DNA of 64,000 bases from an uncultured Eubacteriales bacterium (GCA_905201505.1 CAJKOJ010000001.1:12582-76581), one strand, 5' to 3'. Shown: positions 7,862 to 16,066, counted from the stretch's first letter. Translations and numbers: made by a program. Notes: generated by a model not told the origin, from the letters alone.

Positions 7862-10168
7862 ATGGATAATATGAGAATTATGCCAATTTTATTGCTTGAT
7901 GAAATAGTTCCCTATCCTAAGTGCAATTACACTATAAGTATAGAAGACGAGGCATATACAGAGGCTGTTAAGGCAGCTATGGGTGCTGACAGTTATATAA
8001 TGCTTGTAAATGCTAAGGATTACAATTTGGGACTTACTGAAAATAATATCTTTAGAATAGGTACCGTTGCCAAAATAAAAAATGCAATGAGAGGTCTTGA
8101 CGGAGGTATAAAGCTTTCTGTAAACTGTGTAGAAAGAGCATATATTGACAGTGTGCAGAGAAATGAAGATTTTTCACTTTGCCAGGCAGAATCAATGGTA
8201 GAGATTACCAGTGCTGATGATATGAAAGTTTCCGCTTCTATTGAAGTTATTAAGGATTTATTTGCAAAGTACAGAAGTGTTGTACCTATGTTGCAGCCTG
8301 CCCTTATAAATGATATAAAGAAAATAAATGATTTGGGTGTATTATGTGATAAGCTGACTGATAAGCTTGTGCACAATTTTGAAGACAAGAGAACCGTACT
8401 TGAAGAAACGGATATTTATGAAAGAGCATTGATTACTATTGCTCTGCTTGAGAAAGAAATACAGAGAGCTAATGTTAAAAATGATATTATGCTTAAAGCA
8501 AAAGAAAATATTGAAGAGGCACAAAAAGAATACTTTCTCAGAGAAGAACTCAGAGCTATAAATGAGGAACTTGGGGATAAAAGCGGCACAGGTGAGGAAA
8601 TAAAGGCTTACAGAGAAAAAATGGCTGAACTTAAAATGCCTGAATATGCAGTTGAAAAGATGGAAAAGGAATTTAAGAGATTGCAGAGGGCAAATCAAGG
8701 TACAGCAGAAGGGTCAATAATAAGGGATTATATTGACAATGTGCTTTCTCTGCCATGGGGAAATATGACTGAAGAGAGCAAATCCCTTAAAAAGGCTGAA
8801 CAGGTTCTTAACAAAGATCATTACGGACTTGAAAGGGTTAAAGAAAGAATTGTTGAATATCTTGCTGTAAGATTAAAGGTTGACAATCCTAATGCTCCTA
8901 TTCTTTGCCTTGTAGGACCTCCGGGTGTCGGTAAAACTTCTATTGCAAAGTCAATAGCAAAAGCACTTGGAAGAAAGTATGTGAGAATGAGCCTTGGCGG
9001 TATAAGTGATGAGGCTGAAATAAGAGGACACAGAAGAACATATTTAGGTGCTATGCCGGGAAGGATTATAACTGCAATTAAGCAGGCAGGAGCTTCAAAT
9101 CCTCTTGTACTTTTAGACGAAATAGATAAGTTAGGTAAGGATTACAAGGGTGATCCAGCAGCAGCTTTCTTAGAAGTTCTTGACGGGGAGCAAAATGTGA
9201 ACTTCAGAGATAATTATATTGAAATGCCGTATGATTTGAGCCGCTGCTTATTCCTTTGTACTGCAAACAGTCTTGACACTATTCCTGGTCCTCTAAGAGA
9301 CAGACTTGAAATAGTTGAGCTTTCAAGCTATACATCTGAGGAAAAGTATCATATTGCAGCAGAGTATCTTGTACCTAAGCAGCTTGAGGCTAACGGACTT
9401 TCAAAGACACAGCTGAAGTTCAGAAAAGATGCCATTGAAGATATGATAGAAAGTTATACAAGAGAAGCGGGTGTAAGAACTCTTGAAAGAACAATAGGTA
9501 AGGTTTGCCGCAAGGTTGTCAAGATGCAGCTTGAAAATGAGGATAAGGCTGTTGTTATAACAAAGAAAAATCTTACTGATTTCTTAGGAAAGAGAATATT
9601 TAAGCCTGAAACAATAAATGCTTCTGATGAAGTGGGTATATGCAAGGGACTTGCATGGACTGCTGTCGGAGGTACTACACTTGATGTTGAGGTTAATATT
9701 TTAAAGGGCAAAGGTGATTTTAAAATCACAGGCAATGTAGGCAAGGTAATGGAAGAAAGTTATAATGCAGCGTTAAGCTATATAAGAGCAAATGCCGATG
9801 CACTTGGTGTAGATATTGATTTTGAAAATACAGATGTTCATATTCATATACCTGAGGGAGCTACACCAAAAGATGGTCCGTCAGCAGGAATCACTATGGC
9901 AACAGCTATGGTTTCTGCTATGACTAAAACTCCGGTAAGAGCTGATATAGCTATGACAGGTGAAATAAGTATAAGAGGCAAAGTTATGCCTATAGGCGGT
10001 CTTAAGGAAAAGGTGCTTGCTGCAAAAAGGGCAGGTGTTAAAAAAGTTATAATACCTGTTGAAAATGCCCCTGACCTTGAAGAAATACCTGAATATGGCA
10101 AGGCAAATATGGAATTTGTATTAGCATCTAAGATGAATGATGTATTGTCAAACAGTTTGATTAAATAA
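7862..10168 (+). CDS. lon: ATP-dependent endopeptidase La (Lon protease)
   Basis: A 768-residue LonA protease that degrades misfolded and regulatory proteins in the cytoplasm. It has an N-terminal substrate-binding domain (about 1-200), a coiled-coil region, an AAA+ module with Walker A GPPGVGKT (about 352-359) and Walker B LLDEIDK (about 418), and a C-terminal serine-lysine protease domain. The catalytic Ser lies in KDGPSAG (about 674) and the Lys in GGLKEK (about 717). The length is normal. GAGGTG precedes the ATG at 7862. It stands alone between htpG and a cold-shock gene, so this stretch is a stress-protein neighbourhood. Confidence 0.96.
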   Translation: MDNMRIMPILLLDEIVPYPKCNYTISIEDEAYTEAVKAAMGADSYIMLVNAKDYNLGLTENNIFRIGTVAKIKNAMRGLDGGIKLSVNCVERAYIDSVQRNEDFSLCQAESMVEITSADDMKVSASIEVIKDLFAKYRSVVPMLQPALINDIKKINDLGVLCDKLTDKLVHNFEDKRTVLEETDIYERALITIALLEKEIQRANVKNDIMLKAKENIEEAQKEYFLREELRAINEELGDKSGTGEEIKAYREKMAELKMPEYAVEKMEKEFKRLQRANQGTAEGSIIRDYIDNVLSLPWGNMTEESKSLKKAEQVLNKDHYGLERVKERIVEYLAVRLKVDNPNAPILCLVGPPGVGKTSIAKSIAKALGRKYVRMSLGGISDEAEIRGHRRTYLGAMPGRIITAIKQAGASNPLVLLDEIDKLGKDYKGDPAAAFLEVLDGEQNVNFRDNYIEMPYDLSRCLFLCTANSLDTIPGPLRDRLEIVELSSYTSEEKYHIAAEYLVPKQLEANGLSKTQLKFRKDAIEDMIESYTREAGVRTLERTIGKVCRKVVKMQLENEDKAVVITKKNLTDFLGKRIFKPETINASDEVGICKGLAWTAVGGTTLDVEVNILKGKGDFKITGNVGKVMEESYNAALSYIRANADALGVDIDFENTDVHIHIPEGATPKDGPSAGITMATAMVSAMTKTPVRADIAMTGEISIRGKVMPIGGLKEKVLAAKRAGVKKVIIPVENAPDLEEIPEYGKANMEFVLASKMNDVLSNSLIK

Positions 10169-10176
10169 ATATTACA

Positions 10177-10232
10177 GAGGTCTTTCAGAATGAAAGGAGT
10201 AAATTATTACTGCAAAAAGTCTGAAAGACCTC
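10177..10232. terminator. Long-loop inverted repeat after lon
   Basis: A perfect 13-base inverted repeat (GAGGTCTTTCAGA at 10177-10189, its complement at 10220-10232) encloses a 30-base loop. It sits 9 bases after the lon stop. The T-tract after it is poor (ACTTTATTAG), so it is either a weak terminator or an mRNA 3'-end stabiliser. Confidence 0.55.
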
Positions 10233-10279
10233 ACTTTATTAGTAATAAGTGCTGAAGATAATTTGTTTTTAAAATTTGA

Positions 10280-10308
10280 TTGACTTTTAATATTTAATAT
10301 GTTATTAT
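10280..10308 (+). promoter_or_regulatory. csp promoter
   Basis: TTGACT (10280-10285), 17-base spacer, TATTAT (10303-10308). Transcription would begin near 10315 and give a leader of about 120 bases before the cold-shock start codon. Confidence 0.75.
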
Positions 10309-10337
10309 AAATAAGCAATCTAAGTATCGCATTGTCT

Positions 10338-10396
10338 CACATGTTTTTGTAAGCTATCGATTTTCTGTGATGGTTTACAAAAGCATGTGTTTTTTT
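10338..10396 (+). terminator. Attenuator-like hairpin in the cold-shock gene leader
   Basis: CACATG(T)TTTTGTAA pairs with TTTACAAAAGCATGTG around a loop of about 20 bases, immediately followed by seven T. This is a textbook intrinsic terminator lying between the csp promoter and its ribosome binding site (GGAGG at 10423), so it should stop most transcription under some condition. It could also belong to transcripts coming from lon. Confidence 0.65.
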
Positions 10397-10435
10397 GTGA
10401 ATAGAAAGCAAATAAAATAATTGGAGGTACTGAAA

Positions 10436-10648
10436 ATGAATAACGGTACAGTAAAGTGGTTTAACGCAGACAAGGGTTTTGGTTTTATAACTAATAATGA
10501 CGGAAGCGGAGATGTTTTTGTACATTTTTCTGCAATACAAAACGGTGGCTTTAAAACTTTAAATGATGGTGATAAGGTTACATTTGATATTGAAAAGGAT
10601 GTAAAGAACAGCAGCAGGTCAAGAGCTGTTAATGTACAGCTTGCGTAA
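10436..10648 (+). CDS. Cold-shock protein, CspA/CspB family
   Basis: A 70-residue single OB-fold cold-shock domain. Both RNA-binding motifs are present: RNP1 as KGFGFI (about 14-19) and RNP2 as VFVHFSAI (about 29-36). It begins with the family pattern NGTVKWFN. It binds single-stranded RNA or DNA and melts structure in mRNA at low temperature. The ATG at 10436 follows GGAGG at 8 bases. A DEAD-box RNA helicase follows 100 bases later, a partnership that fits cold adaptation. Confidence 0.95.
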   Translation: MNNGTVKWFNADKGFGFITNNDGSGDVFVHFSAIQNGGFKTLNDGDKVTFDIEKDVKNSSRSRAVNVQLA

Positions 10649-10662
10649 ATAATAAACCAATG

Positions 10663-10694
10663 AAAAGCCTGAAATTTTTAATTGAGGGCTTTTT
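10663..10694 (+). terminator. Terminator after csp
   Basis: AAAAGCCT and AGGGCTTTT form a stem of about 8 bp (one G-U pair) followed by T5, 14 bases after the csp stop. I see no good promoter between this and the helicase, so leaky read-through into the helicase is plausible. Confidence 0.65.
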
Positions 10695-10747
10695 ATATTG
10701 TATAAAATTGTTAGTGTAGTTTGGTTAGTTGAAAAGGAGATAATATT

Positions 10748-11968
10748 ATTAATAATTTTAATGAATTCGGACTTTGTAAAGAAATTTTAAGAGGTCTTGA
10801 AAAAATGAATTTTAAAGAGCCGTCACCGGTTCAAGGGGCTGCTATTGAGCCAATGCTTAAAAAAGAGGATATATTGGTGCAGGCACCTACAGGTACAGGA
10901 AAAACAGCAGCTTTTTGCATTCCTATAGTTGAAAACACTGATACACAGCGGAGAAGTGTTCAGTCAGTTATTCTTTCGCCAACAAGAGAGCTTGCAGTGC
11001 AGACTGCTGAGGTACTAAGAAAGCTTACTGCTTATACATCAGGAATAAGATTAGCTGTTCTTTACGGAGGTGAGCCTATCAATCACCAGATTAAGGCACT
11101 TAAACGTCATCCTCAGATTATTGTGGCAACGCCGGGCAGACTTATGGACCATATGAATAGGAGAACAGTAAGGCTTAATCAAGCAGAATGTGTTGTTCTT
11201 GATGAAGCTGATTGTATGCTTGATATGGGATTCAGAGAAGATATGGAAGAAATTTTAAAGAAAACTCCGCAGGAAAGACAGACTGTGCTTTTTTCTGCAA
11301 CTATGTCTGAGGGGATAAGGAAAATTGCCAAGGATTATCAGAAGGATGCAAAAAATATTTCAATAAAGCAAAACAGTATGGCTGTTGATAAAGTAGAACA
11401 GTATTATGTTGAAATGAGAGGGAATACAAAGACAGAAAATCTTCTTAATTTATTTGAGAAAAAAAGATTTAAGTTATCTCTTGTATTTGTAGCAACAAAG
11501 GCTATGGCAGACAAACTGTCAAACCAGCTAAACGGTGCAGGCTTTTCTGCTGATGCTATACATGGTGATTTGCGTCAGAGACAGAGAGACAGAGTAATGG
11601 AAAAATACCGCAGCGGTAAGGTAAGTATACTTGTAGCAACTGATATAGCAGCAAGGGGTATTGATGTCAACGGAATAGATGCTGTTATAAATTATGATAT
11701 ACCGGGAGACGCAGAAAGTTATGTTCACCGTATCGGGCGTACAGGCAGAGCTGAAAAAACAGGTATTGCATATACTTTTGTAGTGCCTAAGGAAAAGGGT
11801 AAGTTAAAAGGCATATTAAGAGAAACAAAAGCAAAAGCATCTCCTTTGAAAATGGGTGATACCAGGTCAAAATTCAGAGAACTGAATAATGAGGGTGAAA
11901 ATAAAAGAGGGAAATATAACAGGGGCAGGAAGAAAGACCAATATAAAAAGAAAGCAGTATATGCTTAA
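10748..11968 (+). CDS. DEAD-box ATP-dependent RNA helicase (ATT start proposed)
   Basis: The helicase core is complete: Walker A APTGTGKTAA, motif Ia PTRELA, motif II VLDEAD, motif III SATM, motif IV region FVATK, motif V ATDIAARGID, motif VI HRIGRTGRA, then a short basic tail rich in Lys/Arg/Gly. The first ATG (10805) would start at MNFKEPSPVQ, in the middle of the Q-motif. The frame is open upstream and encodes NNFNEFGLCKEILRGLEK, exactly the residues that normally precede it, including the conserved Phe. AAGGAG (10734-10739) is followed only by ATT codons at 10745 and 10748, so initiation at ATT, as in infC, gives about 406 residues. It unwinds RNA duplexes in ribosome assembly or mRNA decay. 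Confidence 0.85.
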   Translation: MNNFNEFGLCKEILRGLEKMNFKEPSPVQGAAIEPMLKKEDILVQAPTGTGKTAAFCIPIVENTDTQRRSVQSVILSPTRELAVQTAEVLRKLTAYTSGIRLAVLYGGEPINHQIKALKRHPQIIVATPGRLMDHMNRRTVRLNQAECVVLDEADCMLDMGFREDMEEILKKTPQERQTVLFSATMSEGIRKIAKDYQKDAKNISIKQNSMAVDKVEQYYVEMRGNTKTENLLNLFEKKRFKLSLVFVATKAMADKLSNQLNGAGFSADAIHGDLRQRQRDRVMEKYRSGKVSILVATDIAARGIDVNGIDAVINYDIPGDAESYVHRIGRTGRAEKTGIAYTFVVPKEKGKLKGILRETKAKASPLKMGDTRSKFRELNNEGENKRGKYNRGRKKDQYKKKAVYA

Positions 11969-11973
11969 TATTA

Positions 11974-12003
11974 AAAGAACCGATTAAACGGTTCTTTTTT
12001 TAT
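11974..12003 (+). terminator. Terminator after the DEAD-box helicase
   Basis: AAAGAACCG and CGGTTCTTT pair around a 6-base loop and are followed by a T-run, a few bases after the stop codon. Confidence 0.88.
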
Positions 12004-12026
12004 ACAATAATTTTGTAAAATTTCTA

Positions 12027-12055
12027 TTGACAGATGGTATGAACTGGTGTATTAT
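12027..12055 (+). promoter_or_regulatory. feo operon promoter
   Basis: TTGACA (12027-12032), 17-base spacer, TATTAT (12050-12055), giving a leader of about 145 bases before feoA. Operator-like repeats lie just after the start site and further down the leader. Confidence 0.8.
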
Positions 12056-12061
12056 ATATGT

Positions 12062-12079
12062 AGTTAGGATTAGCTAACT
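12062..12079. promoter_or_regulatory. Metalloregulator operator, feo copy 1 (degenerate)
   Basis: AGTTAG and CTAACT form a perfect 6-bp inverted repeat around GATTAG, right at the expected transcription start. Spacing and half-sites resemble the 19-bp DtxR/IdeR box, so a bound repressor would block initiation. Confidence 0.55.
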
Positions 12080-12155
12080 GGGGTAGATGCTGCTAATTAT
12101 AATGGTGCTTTTGCTTTGTTTGTTAGAAAATACCTATATTTTTTTAAATAATGGG

Positions 12156-12169
12156 TTAGCTATAGCTAA
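12156..12169. promoter_or_regulatory. Metalloregulator operator, feo copy 2 (TTAGCT-NN-AGCTAA)
   Basis: TTAGCTATAGCTAA is a perfect palindrome identical to the site before znuA except for the two central bases. A degenerate third copy, TTAGTAGAAGCTAA, follows at 12175-12188, directly before the feoA ribosome binding site. Repeated sites suggest cooperative metal-dependent repression. Confidence 0.65.
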
Positions 12170-12206
12170 TTTGATTAGTAGAAGCTAATATAAACAGGAG
12201 GGGTTT

Positions 12207-12419
12207 ATGATGCCTTTAACATTATGTCAGGTAGGAGAGGAAAGTATAATCAAAAAGGTTGGAGGAAAGGGAGATACTAAAAAATTTCTGAAAAATTTGG
12301 GGTTCGTTACGGGCAGCAGTGTTACTGTTGTTTCTGTAATGAGCGGGAATTTAATTGTAAATATTAAGGAATCAAGAGTTGCTCTAAGCAAGGAAATGGC
12401 TAGTAAAATTATGGTTTAG
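12207..12419 (+). CDS. feoA: FeoA domain protein (first copy)
   Basis: A 70-residue SH3-like FeoA protein with the typical pattern of a flexible start, KKFLKNLGFVTGSSVTVVS (about 26-44) and a final strand ending in SRVALSKEMASKIMV. FeoA proteins are small cytoplasmic partners of the ferrous iron channel FeoB. The strong site AGGAGGGG (12196-12203) serves ATG 12207 or the adjacent ATG 12210. It is the first gene of a four-gene operon (feoA, feoA, feoB, Cys-rich protein), separated by only 9 bases from the second copy. Confidence 0.92.
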   Translation: MMPLTLCQVGEESIIKKVGGKGDTKKFLKNLGFVTGSSVTVVSVMSGNLIVNIKESRVALSKEMASKIMV

Positions 12420-12428
12420 GAGGATATT

Positions 12429-12662
12429 ATGAAAACTTTAAAGGAAGCTAAAGTAGGTGAAACTCTTAAGGTTTTGAAACTGACCGGAGAGGGTGCTGTA
12501 AAGAGAAGAATCATGGATATGGGAATTACAAAAGGAATTGAAGTAAATATAAGAAAAGTTGCTCCTTTAGGTGATCCTGTTGAAGTTACGGTAAGAGGTT
12601 ATGAGCTTTCAATAAGAAAGGCCGATGCTGAAATGATACAGGTGGACGTTGCTAATAAATAG
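12429..12662 (+). CDS. feoA: FeoA domain protein (second copy)
   Basis: A 77-residue FeoA family protein. GEGAVKRRIMDMGITKGIEVNI and the later DPVEVTVRGYELSIRKADAEMI segment (each read in pieces) match the family better than the first copy does. Tandem, diverged FeoA genes before feoB are common in Clostridia; the two proteins are probably both FeoB partners, perhaps forming a hetero-oligomer. It is read from GGAGG directly after the first copy's stop and ends 12 bases before feoB. Confidence 0.94.
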   Translation: MKTLKEAKVGETLKVLKLTGEGAVKRRIMDMGITKGIEVNIRKVAPLGDPVEVTVRGYELSIRKADAEMIQVDVANK

Positions 12663-12674
12663 GAGGTATTGTAA

Positions 12675-15044
12675 ATGAGTATTAAAATAGCAATTGCGGG
12701 TAATCCAAACTGTGGAAAGACGACTTTATTTAATGCACTGACAGGTTCAAACCAATTTGTAGGTAACTGGCCAGGGGTAACTGTTGAAAAAAAAGAGGGT
12801 AAACTAAGGTTTAATAATAAGGTTACTATAATTGATTTACCGGGTATTTATTCGTTGTCACCATATACTCTTGAAGAAGTTGTTGCAAGAACTTACCTTA
12901 TTAATGAAAGACCTGATGTAATATTAAATATTGTAGACGGCACTAACCTTGAAAGAAATTTATATTTGACAACACAGCTGACTGAGATTGGTATACCTGT
13001 TGTAATAGCTGTTAATATGATGGATATTGTAAGAAAAACAGGCGATAAAATTAATATTAATGAGCTTTCAAGTCAGATGGGCTGCAAGGTTGTTGAAATA
13101 TCTGCATTAAAAGGTATGGGTATTAAAGAAGCGGCAAATGAAGCTATAAAGGCAGCAAGTTTAGCAAAGACAGTTCCAATGCATACTTTCAGTGGGGAAA
13201 CAGAACACGCAATTGCTCATATTGAAGAGGCCTTAAAGGGAAAGGTTGATGATGAACAGGAGAGGTGGTTTGCAATTAAGGCTTTTGAGCGGGATGAAAA
13301 AGTTATGGCTCAGCTCAAACTTAATGACAGTGTATTAAAAAATATTGAAGAGATTATAAGCGGCGTTGAAGATGAACTGGACGATGACAGTGAAAGCATT
13401 ATTACAAACGAAAGATATGTATACATTGCAGATATGCTTAAAGGTACATATATGAAGAAAAACAAAGGCTGTCTGACTGTATCGGATAAAATTGACAGAG
13501 TTGTTACTAACAAATTTCTGGCACTGCCTATATTTGCAGCAGTGATGTTTGTTGTATACTATATATCTGTAACAACTGTTGGTACATGGGTAACAGATTG
13601 GACTAATGACGGATTATTTGGAGATGGTTTCTTTTTCCTTAATCATGGTAAAGATGCTTATGAGGAAGCTGCAGGTAAATTTGACAGAGCAGAGCAAATA
13701 CTTGCTGCCCTGGAGGAAGGTCATAATACAGTTGAAATAAATGATGAAAACGGGGAAGTTGTTGAAGAGGTGACAATTACTGATGAAATAATTGAAAAAG
13801 CAGCGGCTGTTAAAGAGCCTGATCAATCAAATTATGGGTGGTGGGTACCGGGTGTACCTGTGTTAGTTGGGAATATACTTGAGAGTATAGGCTGTGCCGA
13901 ATGGCTGTCTGCACTTATACTTGACGGTATTGTTGCAGGTGTCGGTGCTGTTCTTGGCTTTGTTCCTCAGATGATGGTGCTTTTTGCCTTTCTTGCTTTT
14001 CTTGAATCCTGTGGTTATATGGCAAGGATTGCATTTATTATGGATAGGATATTTAGAAAATTCGGACTTTCAGGAAAGTCATTTATACCAATGCTTATTG
14101 GTACAGGCTGCGGTGTGCCGGGTATAATGGCGTCAAGAACAATTGAAAATGACAGAGACAGAAAAATGACAATAATGACAACAACATTTATACCATGCGG
14201 TGCAAAGCTTCCGATAATTGCTCTTATTGCAGGAGCTTTGTTCGGCGGTGCATGGTGGGTATCTCCAAGTGCGTATTTTGTAGGCATTGCGGCTATTGTT
14301 ATATCTGGTGTTATATTAAAGAAAACAAGAATGTTTGCCGGTGATCCGGCACCCTTTGTTATGGAACTTCCGTCATATCATTGGCCTACAGTGAATAATG
14401 TGTTGAGAAGTATGTGGGAGAGAGGCTGGTCATTTATTAAAAAGGCAGGTACAATTATTTTGCTTGCAACTATATTAGTTTGGTTTTTGTCAGGATATGG
14501 CTTTAAAGACGGAAGTTTTGGTGCAGTAGATATGGAGGAAAGTTTGCTTGCAAGCATTGGAAATTTGTTTGCATGGATATTTAAGCCGCTTGGTTTTGGA
14601 GACTGGAAAGCAACAGTTGCTTGTGTAACAGGTTTAATTGCAAAGGAAAATGTAGTGGGAACATTTGGTGTATTATATGGATTTGCTGAAGTTGCTGAAG
14701 ACGGTGCTGAGATATGGGGCTCTTTACAAAATGCCTATGCTCCTGCTGCAGGATATGCTTTTCTTGTATTTAATCTTCTTTGTGCACCTTGCTTTGCTGC
14801 AATTGGTGCTATTAAGAGAGACATGAATTCTCCTAAGTGGACCGTGTTTGCTATTGCTTATCAGTGTGTATTTGCATATTGTACAGCACTTGTTATTTAT
14901 CAAACTGCTATGATTTTTGCAGGTACTCCTGATATTATAGGGTTGATTGTTTCACTTGTTATAATTGCACTTACTCTTTATATGCTGTTCAGACCATATA
15001 AGGAAAATAAAGCGTTTAAGAGTAAGTTGAGTATTGAGGCTTAA
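12675..15044 (+). CDS. feoB: Ferrous iron transport protein B
   Basis: A 789-residue FeoB. The N-terminal G domain has G1 GNPNCGKTT (about 8-16), the switch I region NWPGVTVEKKEG, G3 DLPGIYS, G4 NMMD and G5 SALKG. It is followed by a helical GDI domain and a membrane part with two Gate motifs (GCGVPGIMA and APCFAAIGA regions). It imports Fe2+ across the cytoplasmic membrane, the preferred iron form for an anaerobe. Between the first membrane helix and the next lies an extracytoplasmic insert of about 80 acidic residues (FDRAEQILAALEEGHN onward), longer than in E. coli FeoB. Confidence 0.96.
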   Translation: MSIKIAIAGNPNCGKTTLFNALTGSNQFVGNWPGVTVEKKEGKLRFNNKVTIIDLPGIYSLSPYTLEEVVARTYLINERPDVILNIVDGTNLERNLYLTTQLTEIGIPVVIAVNMMDIVRKTGDKININELSSQMGCKVVEISALKGMGIKEAANEAIKAASLAKTVPMHTFSGETEHAIAHIEEALKGKVDDEQERWFAIKAFERDEKVMAQLKLNDSVLKNIEEIISGVEDELDDDSESIITNERYVYIADMLKGTYMKKNKGCLTVSDKIDRVVTNKFLALPIFAAVMFVVYYISVTTVGTWVTDWTNDGLFGDGFFFLNHGKDAYEEAAGKFDRAEQILAALEEGHNTVEINDENGEVVEEVTITDEIIEKAAAVKEPDQSNYGWWVPGVPVLVGNILESIGCAEWLSALILDGIVAGVGAVLGFVPQMMVLFAFLAFLESCGYMARIAFIMDRIFRKFGLSGKSFIPMLIGTGCGVPGIMASRTIENDRDRKMTIMTTTFIPCGAKLPIIALIAGALFGGAWWVSPSAYFVGIAAIVISGVILKKTRMFAGDPAPFVMELPSYHWPTVNNVLRSMWERGWSFIKKAGTIILLATILVWFLSGYGFKDGSFGAVDMEESLLASIGNLFAWIFKPLGFGDWKATVACVTGLIAKENVVGTFGVLYGFAEVAEDGAEIWGSLQNAYAPAAGYAFLVFNLLCAPCFAAIGAIKRDMNSPKWTVFAIAYQCVFAYCTALVIYQTAMIFAGTPDIIGLIVSLVIIALTLYMLFRPYKENKAFKSKLSIEA

Positions 15045-15057
15045 GGAGGATTAGTAT

Positions 15058-15204
15058 ATGGGAACTTTTATTGTATGTGCTGTACTAATTTTGGTAGTTG
15101 TAATGATTTTAAGAAGTATGATAAAAAAGAGAAAAAACGGCGGAGGCTGTGGTTGCGGCTGTTCAGGCTGCAGTTGTGCTGATATTTGCCGAAGTAAAAA
15201 GTAA
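15058..15204 (+). CDS. FeoB-associated Cys-rich membrane protein, 48 aa
   Basis: This small gene starts 13 bases after feoB behind AAGGAGG. It encodes one N-terminal membrane helix (TFIVCAVLILVVVMIL), a basic stretch KKRKNGGG, and a Cys-rich tail C-G-C-G-C-S-G-C-S-C-ADIC with six closely spaced cysteines. This is the layout of the FeoB-associated Cys-rich family, which may hand over or sense Fe2+ at the inner face of the membrane. A paralogue is encoded at 54072-54227. Confidence 0.9.
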   Translation: MGTFIVCAVLILVVVMILRSMIKKRKNGGGCGCGCSGCSCADICRSKK

Positions 15205-15220
15205 TATTTAAATATATAAG

Positions 15221-15294
15221 AATAAGACTGTTTCAAAAGGTGAACATATATTTTAAGGTTATAAATGTATGTTATTTGGACAGTCTTATTTTTG
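15221..15294 (+). terminator. feo operon terminator, long loop
   Basis: AATAAGACTGT (15221-15231) pairs perfectly with ACAGTCTTATT (15280-15290), followed by TTT. The 48-base loop is unusually long for a simple terminator. Confidence 0.6.
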
Positions 15295-15357
15295 TGCAAC
15301 AAACTTTTATTAAATAAAAAGCTTATTAAAAAATGTAAAAATATTTATATAAAACTA

Positions 15358-15386
15358 TTGACAAATTATTAAAGTAGTGGTACAAT
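15358..15386 (+). promoter_or_regulatory. Promoter of the ribbon-helix-helix/clpB operon
   Basis: TTGACA (15358-15363), 17-base spacer, TACAAT (15381-15386), 25 bases before the GTG start. No CIRCE or CtsR-type heptad repeat is visible near it. Confidence 0.82.
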
Positions 15387-15411
15387 ATCATTAAAGGTGA
15401 GGTGATAGTTT

Positions 15412-16044
15412 GTGAGTAAAAGTGTATATAGTATAGTGCTTAATGATGCAGTCGTAGAGGCTGTTGATGAAATGGCTTACAGAATGGGTACAAACCGTTC
15501 AAATATGATAAATCAAATATTAGCTGAAAAGGTGGCTTATATAACACCTGAACAGCATATAAGAAACATTCTTGAAACAGTAGAGGATATTATAACGGGT
15601 AAAGATGTTTTTAGAATAATGTCTACTCCCGGAGATACTTCACTTATGATAAAAAGTTCTTTTAAGTATAAATATAACCCAAGTGTTAAATATTCTGTTG
15701 TACTTAATAAGAACGGTAATTCTGCAAAAGGGGAGCTGAGAGTTGTATTCAGAACACAAAATGCTGTGCTCCTTGGAGAGCTTAATAATTTTCTTAATAT
15801 CTGGAATGCTTTAGAGGAAAAATACCAGCAAAGGAAAATAAGGTATATACAGTCTAACGGCAAATATATAAGAGAGCTTAACTTACCAAGTAATGAATAT
15901 GACGAAAATCAAATAGGAGAGATGATTTCTGAGTATATTACAGGTTTTGATAAAATTATGAAATTATACTTTGCAGAGGAGAGTATAGAAAATATTGAGA
16001 GAGAATATGTAAAGTTTTATAATAAGTGTATTTTTAAAATTTGA
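15412..16044 (+). CDS. Ribbon-helix-helix (CopG-like) DNA-binding protein upstream of clpB
   Basis: A 210-residue protein. Residues 3-40 (YSIVLNDAVVEAVDEM, then GTNRSNMINQILAEKV) match a ribbon-helix-helix fold: one beta strand for DNA contact and two helices. The remaining 170 residues match nothing I know; they look like a mixed alpha/beta sensor domain. It starts at GTG 15412 and is followed 22 bases later by clpB with no promoter between them. The context suggests an autoregulated repressor that may also control clpB, in place of CtsR or HrcA. That role is inferred. Confidence 0.75.
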   Translation: MSKSVYSIVLNDAVVEAVDEMAYRMGTNRSNMINQILAEKVAYITPEQHIRNILETVEDIITGKDVFRIMSTPGDTSLMIKSSFKYKYNPSVKYSVVLNKNGNSAKGELRVVFRTQNAVLLGELNNFLNIWNALEEKYQQRKIRYIQSNGKYIRELNLPSNEYDENQIGEMISEYITGFDKIMKLYFAEESIENIEREYVKFYNKCIFKI

Positions 16045-16066
16045 CCTTTAGAAAGGGGCGTTGTAT

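Noticed and set aside
8020..8698. Minus-strand frames inside lon
   Set aside because: Shadows of a well-conserved gene in the other strand.
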